Shown here piece by piece: positions 26,108 through 36,255 of a stretch of 64,000 bases of DNA. The stretch lies in contig NZ_HG942077.1 in the NCBI RefSeq assembly GCF_000612665.1, positions 1 to 64,000 of the forward strand, in the 5' to 3' direction. Position 1 is the stretch's first letter, and the number at the start of each line of letters is the position of its first letter. The position numbers were made by a program, and so were the translations under genes. The notes beneath the pieces are model-generated. The model made no database searches and was not told the DNA's origin. It was given only the letters and a program-made list of their open reading frames with translations. The stretch is from Neobacillus dielmonensis (GTDB taxonomy: Bacteria > Bacillota > Bacilli > Bacillales > Cytobacillaceae).

Positions 26108-29100
26108 TTATTTCATTAGCTCCTGTGTTAATTGAATTAATAGTTTCGCTTGGTCTTCCTTGATGTCCTTATTCGTTTTGGCCTTCAATTGGTTAATAAA
26201 GGCATTTAACTGGCCATCTCTGGCATTCTTGTTGCCTTGTTCTTGGGATACCTTAGCTGCGTTCAGTTTAGCAACATAGGAATCTAACACTTTACTGTCG
26301 CTGCCATTTTGCGATAGGAACAATCTAGTAAGTCTTCCTAAGCTGTCAAAGTCAACCGCTACCTTGATTGTGATAGATTTGGCTGAGCTGTTTCCGGCGA
26401 CATCGGTTGCTTCTGCCTTAAAGGAGTGGCTTCCTAAACCAAGTTCATAAGCTGGCAAGGATACATCCTCACATGTAGAAGAGGCGATTCCAGATAAAGC
26501 ATCGGCTGCTTGACAGGTGATACTAATTTGCTGGTCCACTGTGAAGACAGCGCCGTCTTCAACGGAGAAAGTAATCTCCGGACCTGTTTGGTCAATATTG
26601 AACGAAACTGACTTTTTCGGTTCAACATTTCCGGCGTTATCGACACTCCAGTATTCCAGGACATGTTTTCCATCTTGATTAACCGTGATGGTATTTTCTT
26701 GCTGCTGGCCTGCACCATCTAACGAATAGTAGGTTGCCTTAATACCAGATTGCCAGTCTATTCCAGTCAAATTCACCGTAACCGGACTATGGAACCAGCC
26801 TTGTTGTTCCTCACCCGTTACTTCATGTTGGGTGTCCGGCTCTATACGATCCGGTAAGTCCACTACGTCAATACTCGGTACAGGCGGCTTCTCCATGTCT
26901 GTTCCTAGGAAGAAACTAGTATGCGGCGGCTGGTTATAACCGACGTTTTGCCATGCGATCGATAAACGATACTGAGGGTCATGCATTAACGTGTAAATAC
27001 GATGTTCTGTCTCATCCGTTGTCATGTATACCCTTAAGGCACTGCTATCGTCTGTTCTCCAGATAACCTCTTCTCTCCAGTCACCGAACAAGTCAGCCTG
27101 AAGGACAGGATTGCCTTTTGTGCTGTTATTGGACTGGGTTCCATCAGCCGTTAAAATGTTGACTAACTTATTATTTTTATAATCCCACTTGTCGATGGTT
27201 CCAACACCTGTTTTGCTGGCATCGTCCCATTTGTGGTCAAGCAGTTCACGGGATAGGTCTCCGTCCCACCAGATGGCAAAGTTGCTGGATGGAATGTTTT
27301 CAGAGATTTTTTTGCCCTGTGCGGAATAGAGTCCGCCAACGGTACTGTTCCATTCACCATTAATGGCCCATGCTTCTGTTCCCGGATATCTTGGGTCAAT
27401 GTCGGCTGCCAATCCGCGGCCTGTATCTTCGCCTGTGTATGTGCCCCAAAGGACTTCACCGGTTTCTGCATCGTGCATTTCATAACCATACAAATCACTG
27501 TGCTCATGCACGGCGTACACTTCAAGCCCTGGTCGTGTAGGGTCAAGGTCACTCACATGCTGGGCATCTCCATGTCCCAAGCCAGTTGCGTATAAGCCGG
27601 TTCCATCATCATCAATGACAGCCGCACCGTAATTGATTTCATCTTTACCGTCGTGATCGACATCAGCAATGCTTAAGTTATGGTATCCCTGTCCTGCATA
27701 ATCCCCGTTACCTTCAGCGTTCGAGTCAAATACCCATTGCTTAGTCAATTTGCCGTCTTTAAATGTGTACGCGGCAAGCACAGCTCTCGTATAATATCCG
27801 CGTGCCATAATGATGCTTGGGGTTTCACCATTTAAGTACGCCACTGCTGCCAAGAAACGGTCCACACGGTTTCCGTAAGAGTCTCCCCAGGCTGCAACAT
27901 CCCCGCGAGGCGGTTCATAGTCAATGGTATTGATGGCTTTACCAGTCTCTCCTTCAAATACAGTCAAGTATTCCGAGCCTTGAAGGACGTAACCAGAGCT
28001 GTTGCGGTGGTCAGCATCGGCTCTCCCAATGACATTGCCTTTACCGTCAATCGTTCCATCCGCGGTTTTAAAGACAATCTCTGCTTTTCCATCTCCATCA
28101 AAGTCGTAAACCAAGAATGGTGAATAGTGAGCGCCGGCGCGGATGTTTTTGCCTAAATCAATCCGCCACTTAAACGTTCCATCCATTTCATATGCATCCA
28201 CATAAACATTGCCTGTGTAACCTGCTTGTGAGTTATCCTTGGAGTTGGTTGGATCCCATTTTAGCACCAACTCATACTTTCCATCACCGTCTAAGTCGCC
28301 TACACTGGCATCATTGGCACGGTAGGAATATGGGTCACCAAGTGGAGTTACCCCATCTGCCGGCTTTTTAAGCGGAATATCAAAATAATTTTGGTTCAAC
28401 ACGCTGGTTGTATCTTTCGATTTCCGTTCTTTGCCGTCAATCACTGCACGAATTTCATAAGCGGATTCAGCTTTTCCGTCTTTATCTACATAGTTGGTGC
28501 TGGAAGTGATTGGTTGAGAATTAATTTTTTCTCCGTCACGGTAAACGTTAAAGCTGATGCTGTCAGGGTCGGTTCCGAGCATTCTCCAGCTGACAAATAC
28601 TCCTTCTTTCGTTTTCATTGCAACAGGAGCTCGGTCAAGCTCTTCCATTTGCCTTTTCAGCTTTGTGACCGCAGGTGTTTTTAATACTTTTGATTGTTCA
28701 GAAATACCACCTGCGTTAACGGCAGCAACCTTATAGAAGTAAGGAATCGTCGTTAAAACAGTCTCATCTTTGTACGAAGCGGTTTTCGATTTGCCAATCA
28801 ATTCGAACGTGCCGTTTTCCTTTTTGGAACGATAGACATTGTAAGTAATGGCCCCGTCCACTTGGTCCCAGGTGATGGTCAGGTCATTCTTATTTACTTC
28901 GCCAACCTTAAGATTGCTTGGTGCAGCCGGTTTTGGCTGTGCCGGGTCCACCATAGACACTTTAACTGAAAGTGAAGGGTCCGTTTCCACTCCAGCGTTA
29001 TCGATTGTGGTTGCAACATACTCATATTCCATTCCAACATCCGCCGTTTGATCGGTAAAAGATGTGGTGGTGGAGCTGCCAACTAGGTTGTATTCTTTTG

Positions 29101-31171
29101 TACCGACAACTTTGCGGTAAACATTATATTTGACCGCATCTTCGACTGCTTTCCAGGATAGAGTGACAAATGGCTTTTCAGCATCTAATGATTTTTCATC
29201 TACTTTAAGTTCTGACGGTGCTATTAAAATCGGGGTGATTTCCAATCCGTTCACGATCGCTGTGGAGCCGCCAAAACTAAAGTTCATTTGTCCATCTTTA
29301 ACAGAAACCTGCGAAACTACCTTTGTCGTATAGTTTTTGCTCGGAGCATTCACATTTCCATAATCTTGGCCTTCAATGGCTAGTGTAGTTCTCGCACTGC
29401 CTAAAAAGTCGCCTACATATACTTTTACGGCATAAAGTCCATTAGGTACATCCACATTAAATTTCCATCCAACGTTGAAGTAACCCAACCAGTCACGCAG
29501 CAGGTCGCCGCCGGTTCCCCTGTCGCGGCCAATCATACCTGTCGGATCCACGATTCCATAGCCCCGCTGAGGGGTATATGTGGTGGAAAGATTCACACCT
29601 GTATAACCTTCAGCCACAGGATTACCTGCAAGCCCAAAATCAAATCTTATGGTTGCTTGTTTTGTTGTAAACTGTTTTACTTCCGATTTTTCGGATTCAC
29701 CTTTTCCGTTGACTGCAGTCACATATACATCGTAAGTTTTTCCATCTTCCATGCCTGTGATATTTAATCTAGGAATGGTGGAGGATCCTACCAATTTATA
29801 TTCACTGTCTGACGATAGTTTTCGGTAAACCCTGTAGATATCAGCACCGTCTACTTGTTTCCAAGTTAATAATGCACCGGCATTACTAATACTGCTTACG
29901 ACCACATCAGCAGGCTTTTCAGGAAGATTAGCCGGCGGTTCAATTCCCGTCACATACTGAGATAGTGGGATATTTAGATTTTTAATCTCATCCGACACTA
30001 AACGAGCGAGCTGGATTGCACCGTATTCTTGGAAGTGGGTATTATCCTGTGACCCATTCGGGAATGCGTTATATACACCTGGGTCAGTATATAAAAATAC
30101 TGAAAGGGTTCCTTCAGGGCCAATCGAGTCATAATAAGCACGGCTTCGCGCACTTAAATCGACTACATCCACATTTAGTTCAGCAGCCACTTCTTTCATT
30201 CCCTGAACATATTCCGGGAAGCTGACATTGAACTTGCCAGTCTCCACATTAAAGTCACGACGGCCAACCGGAGTGACTAAGATCGGAGTGGCACCGCGCT
30301 GACGCGCGCCGTTAATATAAGTTTTTAAATAATTCTTATAATCGGGCACGGATGCATAGCGCTCTGGTATACTAATCGTTGCATCGTTATGGCCAAACTG
30401 AATTAAGAAATAGTCACCCGGCTTGATTTCATTCAGGATGGCGTCTAAACGTCCTTCATTGATGAAGGATTTTGTGCTTCTGCCGCCAATCGATTGGTTC
30501 TTGAATGTAATATCCGAGCTGAAAAAGCGGGAAATCATTTGGCCCCATCCGGCTTGCGGCTGCCAGTATGCATCATATGTCTGGACCGTTGAATCACCTG
30601 CGATATAGACAGTTGGCAGCTCGGCAGCCAATCTCGCCGGTAGTTTCTCAATGATGATTCCGTTTACCTTTGGACTGGTACCGGTAAATTCAAAATTGAG
30701 CTGCCCATCTACTAGTGATATCTCAAATGTCCGTTCAATAAATTCACCTTTTACGATGTCAGTGTTTTGAATTTTCTGTATATTTTCAGCCTTAACGCCT
30801 ATATTGGCAGTTTCATTCGCATCACCTGCAATGACAGTCACAGAATAATCACCATATGGTAAATCTACGTTAAAGGAGGTCTCAGTTGTTGAAATAAAAT
30901 CTGATTTCAAGGGGTCTGCTGTGTTTCGATCTATTGAGGTTACCTTGGAGATATCAGCAAAACCGTAGCCTGTCTCTGCTGAATAAGCCGTTTCTGAAGA
31001 TACTTTGGTGTAGCTGTCTTTCACCGGACTGGTAGGTGTGCCAAAGTCGAATTTTTTCATTACAGTTGATTCTTCCGCCGATACTTGATAAGGTACAGCG
31101 GGTATTGCTGTAATGATTAATAAAAGACTAAGAAAAATGGCAAAAAACCTGTTTGCTTTTCTTTCTTTCAT
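26108..31171 (-). CDS. Secreted rhamnogalacturonan acetylesterase-lyase fusion (CE12 + PL11)
   Basis: A 1687-residue exported enzyme. Signal peptide 1-32; beta-sandwich domain 40-178 starting KKFDFG; CE12-type SGNH esterase 185-405 with GDST (Ser194), GGRS, GHND (260-263) and DNTH (Asp376, His379); fibronectin type III 418-503; a second FDFG beta-sandwich 509-650; two fibronectin domains 649-740 and 747-832; PL11 rhamnogalacturonan lyase 836-1435, a beta-propeller rich in calcium loops such as DLDGDGKYELVLKWD and DFDGDGKAEIVFK; Ig-like repeats about 1440-1605; and a helical C-terminus. There is no LPXTG or SLH anchor. It should deacetylate and cut rhamnogalacturonan I backbone in one polypeptide. 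It is monocistronic with its own promoter and a cre site. B. subtilis carries these activities on separate proteins (YesT/YesY, YesW/YesX). Confidence 0.92.
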   Translation of the reverse strand: MKERKANRFFAIFLSLLLIITAIPAVPYQVSAEESTVMKKFDFGTPTSPVKDSYTKVSSETAYSAETGYGFADISKVTSIDRNTADPLKSDFISTTETSFNVDLPYGDYSVTVIAGDANETANIGVKAENIQKIQNTDIVKGEFIERTFEISLVDGQLNFEFTGTSPKVNGIIIEKLPARLAAELPTVYIAGDSTVQTYDAYWQPQAGWGQMISRFFSSDITFKNQSIGGRSTKSFINEGRLDAILNEIKPGDYFLIQFGHNDATISIPERYASVPDYKNYLKTYINGARQRGATPILVTPVGRRDFNVETGKFNVSFPEYVQGMKEVAAELNVDVVDLSARSRAYYDSIGPEGTLSVFLYTDPGVYNAFPNGSQDNTHFQEYGAIQLARLVSDEIKNLNIPLSQYVTGIEPPANLPEKPADVVVSSISNAGALLTWKQVDGADIYRVYRKLSSDSEYKLVGSSTIPRLNITGMEDGKTYDVYVTAVNGKGESEKSEVKQFTTKQATIRFDFGLAGNPVAEGYTGVNLSTTYTPQRGYGIVDPTGMIGRDRGTGGDLLRDWLGYFNVGWKFNVDVPNGLYAVKVYVGDFLGSARTTLAIEGQDYGNVNAPSKNYTTKVVSQVSVKDGQMNFSFGGSTAIVNGLEITPILIAPSELKVDEKSLDAEKPFVTLSWKAVEDAVKYNVYRKVVGTKEYNLVGSSTTTSFTDQTADVGMEYEYVATTIDNAGVETDPSLSVKVSMVDPAQPKPAAPSNLKVGEVNKNDLTITWDQVDGAITYNVYRSKKENGTFELIGKSKTASYKDETVLTTIPYFYKVAAVNAGGISEQSKVLKTPAVTKLKRQMEELDRAPVAMKTKEGVFVSWRMLGTDPDSISFNVYRDGEKINSQPITSSTNYVDKDGKAESAYEIRAVIDGKERKSKDTTSVLNQNYFDIPLKKPADGVTPLGDPYSYRANDASVGDLDGDGKYELVLKWDPTNSKDNSQAGYTGNVYVDAYEMDGTFKWRIDLGKNIRAGAHYSPFLVYDFDGDGKAEIVFKTADGTIDGKGNVIGRADADHRNSSGYVLQGSEYLTVFEGETGKAINTIDYEPPRGDVAAWGDSYGNRVDRFLAAVAYLNGETPSIIMARGYYTRAVLAAYTFKDGKLTKQWVFDSNAEGNGDYAGQGYHNLSIADVDHDGKDEINYGAAVIDDDGTGLYATGLGHGDAQHVSDLDPTRPGLEVYAVHEHSDLYGYEMHDAETGEVLWGTYTGEDTGRGLAADIDPRYPGTEAWAINGEWNSTVGGLYSAQGKKISENIPSSNFAIWWDGDLSRELLDHKWDDASKTGVGTIDKWDYKNNKLVNILTADGTQSNNSTKGNPVLQADLFGDWREEVIWRTDDSSALRVYMTTDETEHRIYTLMHDPQYRLSIAWQNVGYNQPPHTSFFLGTDMEKPPVPSIDVVDLPDRIEPDTQHEVTGEEQQGWFHSPVTVNLTGIDWQSGIKATYYSLDGAGQQQENTITVNQDGKHVLEYWSVDNAGNVEPKKSVSFNIDQTGPEITFSVEDGAVFTVDQQISITCQAADALSGIASSTCEDVSLPAYELGLGSHSFKAEATDVAGNSSAKSITIKVAVDFDSLGRLTRLFLSQNGSDSKVLDSYVAKLNAAKVSQEQGNKNARDGQLNAFINQLKAKTNKDIKEDQAKLLIQLTQELMK

Positions 31172-31467
31172 TTGAACTGTCTTCCTCCCCTGCTAAAATA
31201 AAAAAGTTTTTTTTCAAAATCTCTTATTTTTCTCCTGAAAATCACATCCTTTCCAGCACTTGGTAACGTTTACAATGTGTATATTAGCTCTATGGACTAT
31301 TTTCAGATAGAAAAAATTCAGTTATTCTTGTTTAAAAATCAGAGGTTAGCAGAAAATGGTAGTTTTTACTCACTACTAAATAAGTCTTTAGTCTTATCGT
31401 AGATAGTCATACAAGGCTAATAAAAACTAGATTGGTTCAATTCATTTGTTCCGGAATGTTGTTTAAT
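31172..31467 (-). promoter_or_regulatory. Long leader/promoter region of the esterase-lyase gene, with cre site
   Basis: A gene-free stretch (31172-31537 in all). A good cre match, TGTAAACGTTACCA on the minus strand at 31261-31274, lies about 90-100 bases before the start codon, fitting all fixed positions of TGWAANCGNTNWCA. I could not assign a single clear -35/-10 pair or a convincing copy of the box found at the other rhamnogalacturonan operons. Confidence 0.6.
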
Positions 31468-31512
31468 AAAAAAAGAAAAGTAAGGAAAAATCTCACTTTT
31501 CCCCCACTTTCC
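31468..31512 (-). terminator. Terminator of the YesU-CE4 operon
   Basis: Imperfect stem on the minus strand (GAAAGT-GG-GGGAAAA with TTTTTCC-TT-ACTTTTC) followed by seven T, 26 bases after the deacetylase stop codon. Confidence 0.65.
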
Positions 31513-31537
31513 TTTTTGCAACCTGAGAACACTTTTT

Positions 31538-32338
31538 CTAAACTAATGCTAATTGTTTTCCTGCCTGCACTTCGACAATTTTGCCATCCACACTCAGCCA
31601 AATAGAAATTGCATTTGGATTGTAAACAAATGTACTGTCTGCTGAAAATTTTAGGTTTGTGAATGCCTTCATATAGTCTACAATTTCAATGTTAGTCGCA
31701 TACCAGATATCACTTCTATTGCTTATAAACTCACAAAAACTTTCTATCAAATCCCAATTTTGATCATTGTCAAACTCATAGCTATGGCCCCAGACATACA
31801 TCATGTATAAGTATTGTTTTTTATGGAGCTGGACAAATTCCTCTGCCAGATTCATTAAATCCCGTTTATGATGGCAGGTTGGATTCCATTCGTGAAAATC
31901 ATCCGGAATCGAAAAACTTCCTGTACTATGGACAGTTCTCGCGTATTCAATCCCCAAATAAGGCAGCATTTCTTTGATTAATCGATTATAAGAACCATTG
32001 GGATAGGATAGGCCTCTAACCGTATATCCCGCAATTTTCTCCAAACTTTTCCGGTCTTCGATAACTTCCTCAATGATTTGTTCCTTTGGCGATCTGGCAA
32101 CGGTCGGATGTGTCACTGTATGGGTTGAGATTTCGTGTCCCTTATACAGCTGCGCGACCTCCTCATGGGGAATCCGGTCCCCAGTCCCAAATAGCCCGGA
32201 ATTAATATGAAACGTACCCTTAATTCCATTTTCATTAAAGATTTCGACTAATTTTCTATCGGCCGCCCTGCCATCGTCGTAACTCATGGTTAACACCTTA
32301 TGTTTTCCTTCAGGAAAAGTCATGATCACTTTAGGCAT
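31538..32338 (-). CDS. Polysaccharide deacetylase family protein (CE4-like), cytoplasmic
   Basis: A 266-residue NodB/CE4-type deacetylase. Motif 1 is TMSYDDGRAADRK (Asp pair), motif 2 is EISTHTVTHP with the two metal-binding His, and LSYPNGSYN follows. There is no signal peptide, unlike peptidoglycan deacetylases. The ATG at 32338 is preferred over an in-frame start at 32377. It is the last gene of the YesU-YesL-GH28-GH106 operon, so it probably removes acetyl groups from imported rhamnogalacturonan oligosaccharides rather than from cell wall. This role is inferred from context. Confidence 0.8.
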   Translation of the reverse strand: MPKVIMTFPEGKHKVLTMSYDDGRAADRKLVEIFNENGIKGTFHINSGLFGTGDRIPHEEVAQLYKGHEISTHTVTHPTVARSPKEQIIEEVIEDRKSLEKIAGYTVRGLSYPNGSYNRLIKEMLPYLGIEYARTVHSTGSFSIPDDFHEWNPTCHHKRDLMNLAEEFVQLHKKQYLYMMYVWGHSYEFDNDQNWDLIESFCEFISNRSDIWYATNIEIVDYMKAFTNLKFSADSTFVYNPNAISIWLSVDGKIVEVQAGKQLALV

Positions 32339-32389
32339 AACAATACCTCCCATTCTATTAAAATCAATCGCAATCAAAGCATCATTTAT

Positions 32390-34867
32390 TTATTGATAAA
32401 GTTTTAACGTCACAGGTCCAATCAATCCGGACTTCACGGACTCGTTGGCATATTCGTTTGCCTTACTGTTCGTAACAATTAATTTTATACTCAAGTGCTC
32501 GTTCTCTATATACGGGGTGATATCAAAAAGATATGGACTCCACATCTTTACTCCTGCGGTTTTCCCGTTAACGATTAATTCCGCCAGCTCGCAAACCTCA
32601 CCTAAATCCAATTCAGCTTTTTTATATTCTTTTATCGAATCAACCGTCACGTTAGACTCATAAATAGATTGCCCGGAAAAATATTTCATCTCTTCAAACT
32701 TAGTCAAAGAAACCAAGTCTTCGAGTGGTTTTTCATGACAGAAAGGATTGGTTACAGTCCAATTGTCGACATGCACATTCATCTTTGGCTTAGATTCTGT
32801 ATACCCCTTTGCAAATGATGGCGTTCCATCTGGGTTTACACAAATAATGGCCGACTCCCGGCGCTGCAAGGAAAGCTTTAACCTTGTATAGGTATCATCC
32901 GCTCCCTTAATCTCCAATGCCTCTATACTAGAATTCCAAGCGTCCCATCTTTCTAGTGCGCCATGGCACTTCACAGCCAATTCACCCTCTATGGCATGGT
33001 CGTCTTCATTCACTAAAACGTAAAAATCAATGCCTTCTTTTACAATATGGGTAACCCGTAACCCAGGATTATTCGGTGTTAAATAAACATCACGGGAAAG
33101 GACACGATCAATTGCGCCGATTACGCTGTTATAGTTAAAGATTTGGATGACATTGCCCGATAACGGAAGATTGTTCCTTCCAGGATTATAAACAATCACC
33201 TTCCCGCCGTTTTCAAGAAATAAATTGAGTTTATTGACGAGGTCATTTGAAACGAGCTGTTCAAGATTCTCAATAATAAGAACCCGATAATTTTGGTTTT
33301 GTATTTTCACTTTATTTTCCTCAAAAATACAATCTTGAAGAAAAAGTTCTTCTTCCAAATAATTAAATTCAATTTGATTCGTATAAAACGGTTCGGCAAT
33401 TTTCCATGGAAGACGATCCTCTTCGCATAAAATGGCGATATCCGTTACATTCGTGCATTCACTTAACAACCAGGACATGCGTCGTTCGTAATCTGCAATA
33501 CTTTTATAATATTTCCACCATGCGTTATGTGGACCATTATCCGGTGCCCGTTCATTTAGCCGTTCACCTTCAATAGAATAATAGAATGCATGGGGATAAA
33601 GTTTATTTACCCCCCGAACGAACAGCCAGTCGACAAACCATTTCATATCATCTACTGAAAATTGCCATTGATGCCCGTTTGGACCGCAGCAACCAAAAAC
33701 CTCGTTGGCATTACGCGGCAAACCGCGATGCCGTGCTGCATCGGATGAACATTTTCCTAAAGTACTGTCCCGTCCTGTGATTCCTTTATTATCTTCTGGA
33801 CCAACCCATCTCCACACCAAATCTTGGCCTGGCAGCTGAAAGTATTTTAAAAATCCGATATCGTCACTTGTTTCCGGATGTCCTGTCAATTGGATGCCAT
33901 GACTTTCGCACCATTCCGAAATCGGCAGGTAGTATGTTTCTTGAAGCCGTTTATTGACAGTCTTTTTAAAGTTTCTTCTCTTAATGTTTGTGTCAGATCC
34001 AATGTCAAACCATAGCGATAACAAATCGGTGCTTTCATTTCCGTGTTCCTGATAATAGTCCAAAAAGCCGATCGTCCATGGCTTAATTTTTTCAGTGTCG
34101 ACACAACGCCCAATCACACTCGGTTCATCGGTGAACATCGCTTCGATCGTATTCCCAAAGTACTCCTTCAAGTGTTCATAATAAACATCGTGGGTTACAC
34201 GGATAAACTTTTGCATGGCATCGGGATTTAATAAGTCCCCCGCCGGCGGTGCTCCAGGCTCACCATCATCTTCCCCTAAATGGATCCCGCGCACCGTTCC
34301 TTTTGAAAAAGTAGAAATAAGGGATACAACGGACCAATCACCTGGTTCGGTCGGTTCAAACGAAACTGTATTGTTTTCAACTTCCAAAGAAATAATGGAT
34401 TGGGGATCAATTTCCTTTTCTCCGACAAATTTCACAGCAACCGCTAGTACAATCTCCTCGTATTCCTCTAAGCTTTCTTGAATGTGGATATATCCGCTTG
34501 CAGGGTGCAACGACATTCTTAAGCCCCGTGCGGCATACTCCGGATTATTTTCAACTACCTTGCCATGAGCCGACCCGGATGGATACATACCTTCATCATA
34601 GATGATCATCTTCATACCTAACCTTGTGGCTTCCTCCATGATAAATTGCATTAAATCCATAAACTTTGGCCCCAAATATTCTATATCCTCTGGTATGCCA
34701 ATCCGCGGATGGGCAACCACACCAAGAACTCCTTTGGATTTAAAATCATTCAATTGTCTAGAAATCTCTTCTTTCGTAAGATCTCCATTTAAAAACCAAA
34801 AGGGAAAGACAGAATACTCTGCGGATGGGTTATGAAACTGTTCTCTTAATTGTTGTAATTGGCTCAT
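32390..34867 (-). CDS. GH106-like alpha-L-rhamnosidase, predicted
   Basis: An 825-residue cytoplasmic protein. The N-terminus (FPFWFLNGDLTKEEISRQL, then GVLGVVAHPRIGIPEDIEYL) and the YDEGMYPSG segment fit glycoside hydrolases related to GH106 alpha-L-rhamnosidases. The C-terminus has a galactose-binding jelly-roll (ELDLGEVCELAELIVNGK). Its ATG overlaps the GH28 stop codon (ATGA), so translation is coupled. It probably releases L-rhamnose from the non-reducing end of imported oligosaccharides, after GH28 or GH105 enzymes remove galacturonate. Family assignment is good; the activity is predicted. Confidence 0.72.
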   Translation of the reverse strand: MSQLQQLREQFHNPSAEYSVFPFWFLNGDLTKEEISRQLNDFKSKGVLGVVAHPRIGIPEDIEYLGPKFMDLMQFIMEEATRLGMKMIIYDEGMYPSGSAHGKVVENNPEYAARGLRMSLHPASGYIHIQESLEEYEEIVLAVAVKFVGEKEIDPQSIISLEVENNTVSFEPTEPGDWSVVSLISTFSKGTVRGIHLGEDDGEPGAPPAGDLLNPDAMQKFIRVTHDVYYEHLKEYFGNTIEAMFTDEPSVIGRCVDTEKIKPWTIGFLDYYQEHGNESTDLLSLWFDIGSDTNIKRRNFKKTVNKRLQETYYLPISEWCESHGIQLTGHPETSDDIGFLKYFQLPGQDLVWRWVGPEDNKGITGRDSTLGKCSSDAARHRGLPRNANEVFGCCGPNGHQWQFSVDDMKWFVDWLFVRGVNKLYPHAFYYSIEGERLNERAPDNGPHNAWWKYYKSIADYERRMSWLLSECTNVTDIAILCEEDRLPWKIAEPFYTNQIEFNYLEEELFLQDCIFEENKVKIQNQNYRVLIIENLEQLVSNDLVNKLNLFLENGGKVIVYNPGRNNLPLSGNVIQIFNYNSVIGAIDRVLSRDVYLTPNNPGLRVTHIVKEGIDFYVLVNEDDHAIEGELAVKCHGALERWDAWNSSIEALEIKGADDTYTRLKLSLQRRESAIICVNPDGTPSFAKGYTESKPKMNVHVDNWTVTNPFCHEKPLEDLVSLTKFEEMKYFSGQSIYESNVTVDSIKEYKKAELDLGEVCELAELIVNGKTAGVKMWSPYLFDITPYIENEHLSIKLIVTNSKANEYANESVKSGLIGPVTLKLYQ

Positions 34868-36204
34868 TTGTTCACCTTCTTTTGTAAAGTTATGTTCTCA
34901 GGAAGTTCTACATTTTGGCAGTTTTCCGTTATGATATCTTCTTCCGACTCGATATGCAGCCTGACATTGGACATTTTCCAATCTTTTATATTCTTTATGT
35001 ATCCAGCACTTTTTGCGTATATTTCAATATCATGAAAGTTTACATGATGAATCGGCTTTTCCAAAAATGCAGCAACGGCAAACGCTATCTTTGCATTCGA
35101 TGCTTGCAAATTAAAAATTTCCATGTTTTTAAATTCAGGGATTCCCAATTCGGGAGGATCAACTTTTTTAGAGAGTACTTTCCAATGTTCAGGAACTTCT
35201 CCGTTATAATCTTCAGGAATTTCACAGTAGCTATATTTGGGATGCCAGTTTAATTCAAAGATTAACGGATGTGCCACTTCTGTCATTTCAATGTCATGAA
35301 CTTTGATATTTTTAATTAAACCGCCACGTGTTTTGGCAGATTTTAGTCTGAATCCGTTGTTTGTTTTATTTGCTTTGATGTTATAAAACTCAATATTTCT
35401 GATGTCTCCTGAGGTTTCACTGCCAATCGTGATCCCTTCGCCATGTCCGAGCACACAATCCCTGACTATAACGTCTTGACATGGACGTTTCACGCGCAGC
35501 CCATCATAATCCCGCCCAGCCTTAATGCACAAATTATCGTCATTGCAGTCAACAAAACAATTTTCGACCAATACATGTTCCGATGAATCGATATCGATTC
35601 CATCTGTGCTTGGTCCTTTGCTTTCCGTAATAGTTAAGCCGTTCACTTGAATATGATGGGAGTAGCAAATATGAACGTTCCAGAATGGGGATCGCTTTAT
35701 AGTTAATCCAGTTAGTTCCACTTCACTGGATTCATGAACAATGATCATGCGCGGACGCTTACAATCATAATCGACAGCCCAGCGTAAACCCTGTGCTTCG
35801 TAATCCTTACGCATCCCCCCCAGTTTATCCTCTCCCCAATACTTATTCCACCAATACTCCCCCTGCCCATTCAGAAGACCTTTCCCTGAAATTTTGACAT
35901 TTTTTTGATGGAAGACATTAATGAGCCCGGCTGGCCAATTCATTTCTACTCCGGCAACGCGTGACCACATTTCCGGATAGGCTGTTTCATCCACAATTCC
36001 CCGAATTTCCACACCTTGATCTATTCTTAATTCCACATTGGATTTGACAAAAAGAGAGCCTGTTAAATAGACTCCTGGAGAAAAAACAACTACTCCTCCT
36101 GCTTCAGCTGCCTTATCAATTGCACTTTGTATCGCCTCGGTGGCGCGGGTTTTGCCATCGCCTATTGCTCCATAGTCGTGCACATTAAAGTAATTATTCT
36201 GCAT
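34864..36204 (-). CDS. GH28 polygalacturonase/rhamnogalacturonidase family enzyme
   Basis: A 446-residue right-handed beta-helix enzyme of GH28. Catalytic motifs are STDGIDIDSS, DCNDDNLCIKAG (Asp pair), GHGEGITIGSE (His) and GFRLKSAK. The N-terminus (NVHDYGAIGDGKTRATEAIQ) is typical. No signal peptide is present, so it works inside the cell, most likely as an exo-enzyme removing galacturonate from imported rhamnogalacturonan fragments. It overlaps the GH106-like gene by four bases and follows YesL and YesU genes. Confidence 0.9.
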   Translation of the reverse strand: MQNNYFNVHDYGAIGDGKTRATEAIQSAIDKAAEAGGVVVFSPGVYLTGSLFVKSNVELRIDQGVEIRGIVDETAYPEMWSRVAGVEMNWPAGLINVFHQKNVKISGKGLLNGQGEYWWNKYWGEDKLGGMRKDYEAQGLRWAVDYDCKRPRMIIVHESSEVELTGLTIKRSPFWNVHICYSHHIQVNGLTITESKGPSTDGIDIDSSEHVLVENCFVDCNDDNLCIKAGRDYDGLRVKRPCQDVIVRDCVLGHGEGITIGSETSGDIRNIEFYNIKANKTNNGFRLKSAKTRGGLIKNIKVHDIEMTEVAHPLIFELNWHPKYSYCEIPEDYNGEVPEHWKVLSKKVDPPELGIPEFKNMEIFNLQASNAKIAFAVAAFLEKPIHHVNFHDIEIYAKSAGYIKNIKDWKMSNVRLHIESEEDIITENCQNVELPENITLQKKVNK

Positions 36205-36255
36205 GTACTTTCTCCCTCAAGAAGTTCTCGAAACGGTTCACAGCATCGCCAATTC

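Noticed and set aside
27163-27552. A 129-codon frame inside the esterase-lyase gene
   Set aside because: It is on the same strand in another frame, fully inside the PL11-coding region, with no independent support.
31308-31340. A possible fifth shared box upstream of the esterase-lyase gene
   Set aside because: Only scattered A-rich positions agree and the GGAAAA end is missing.
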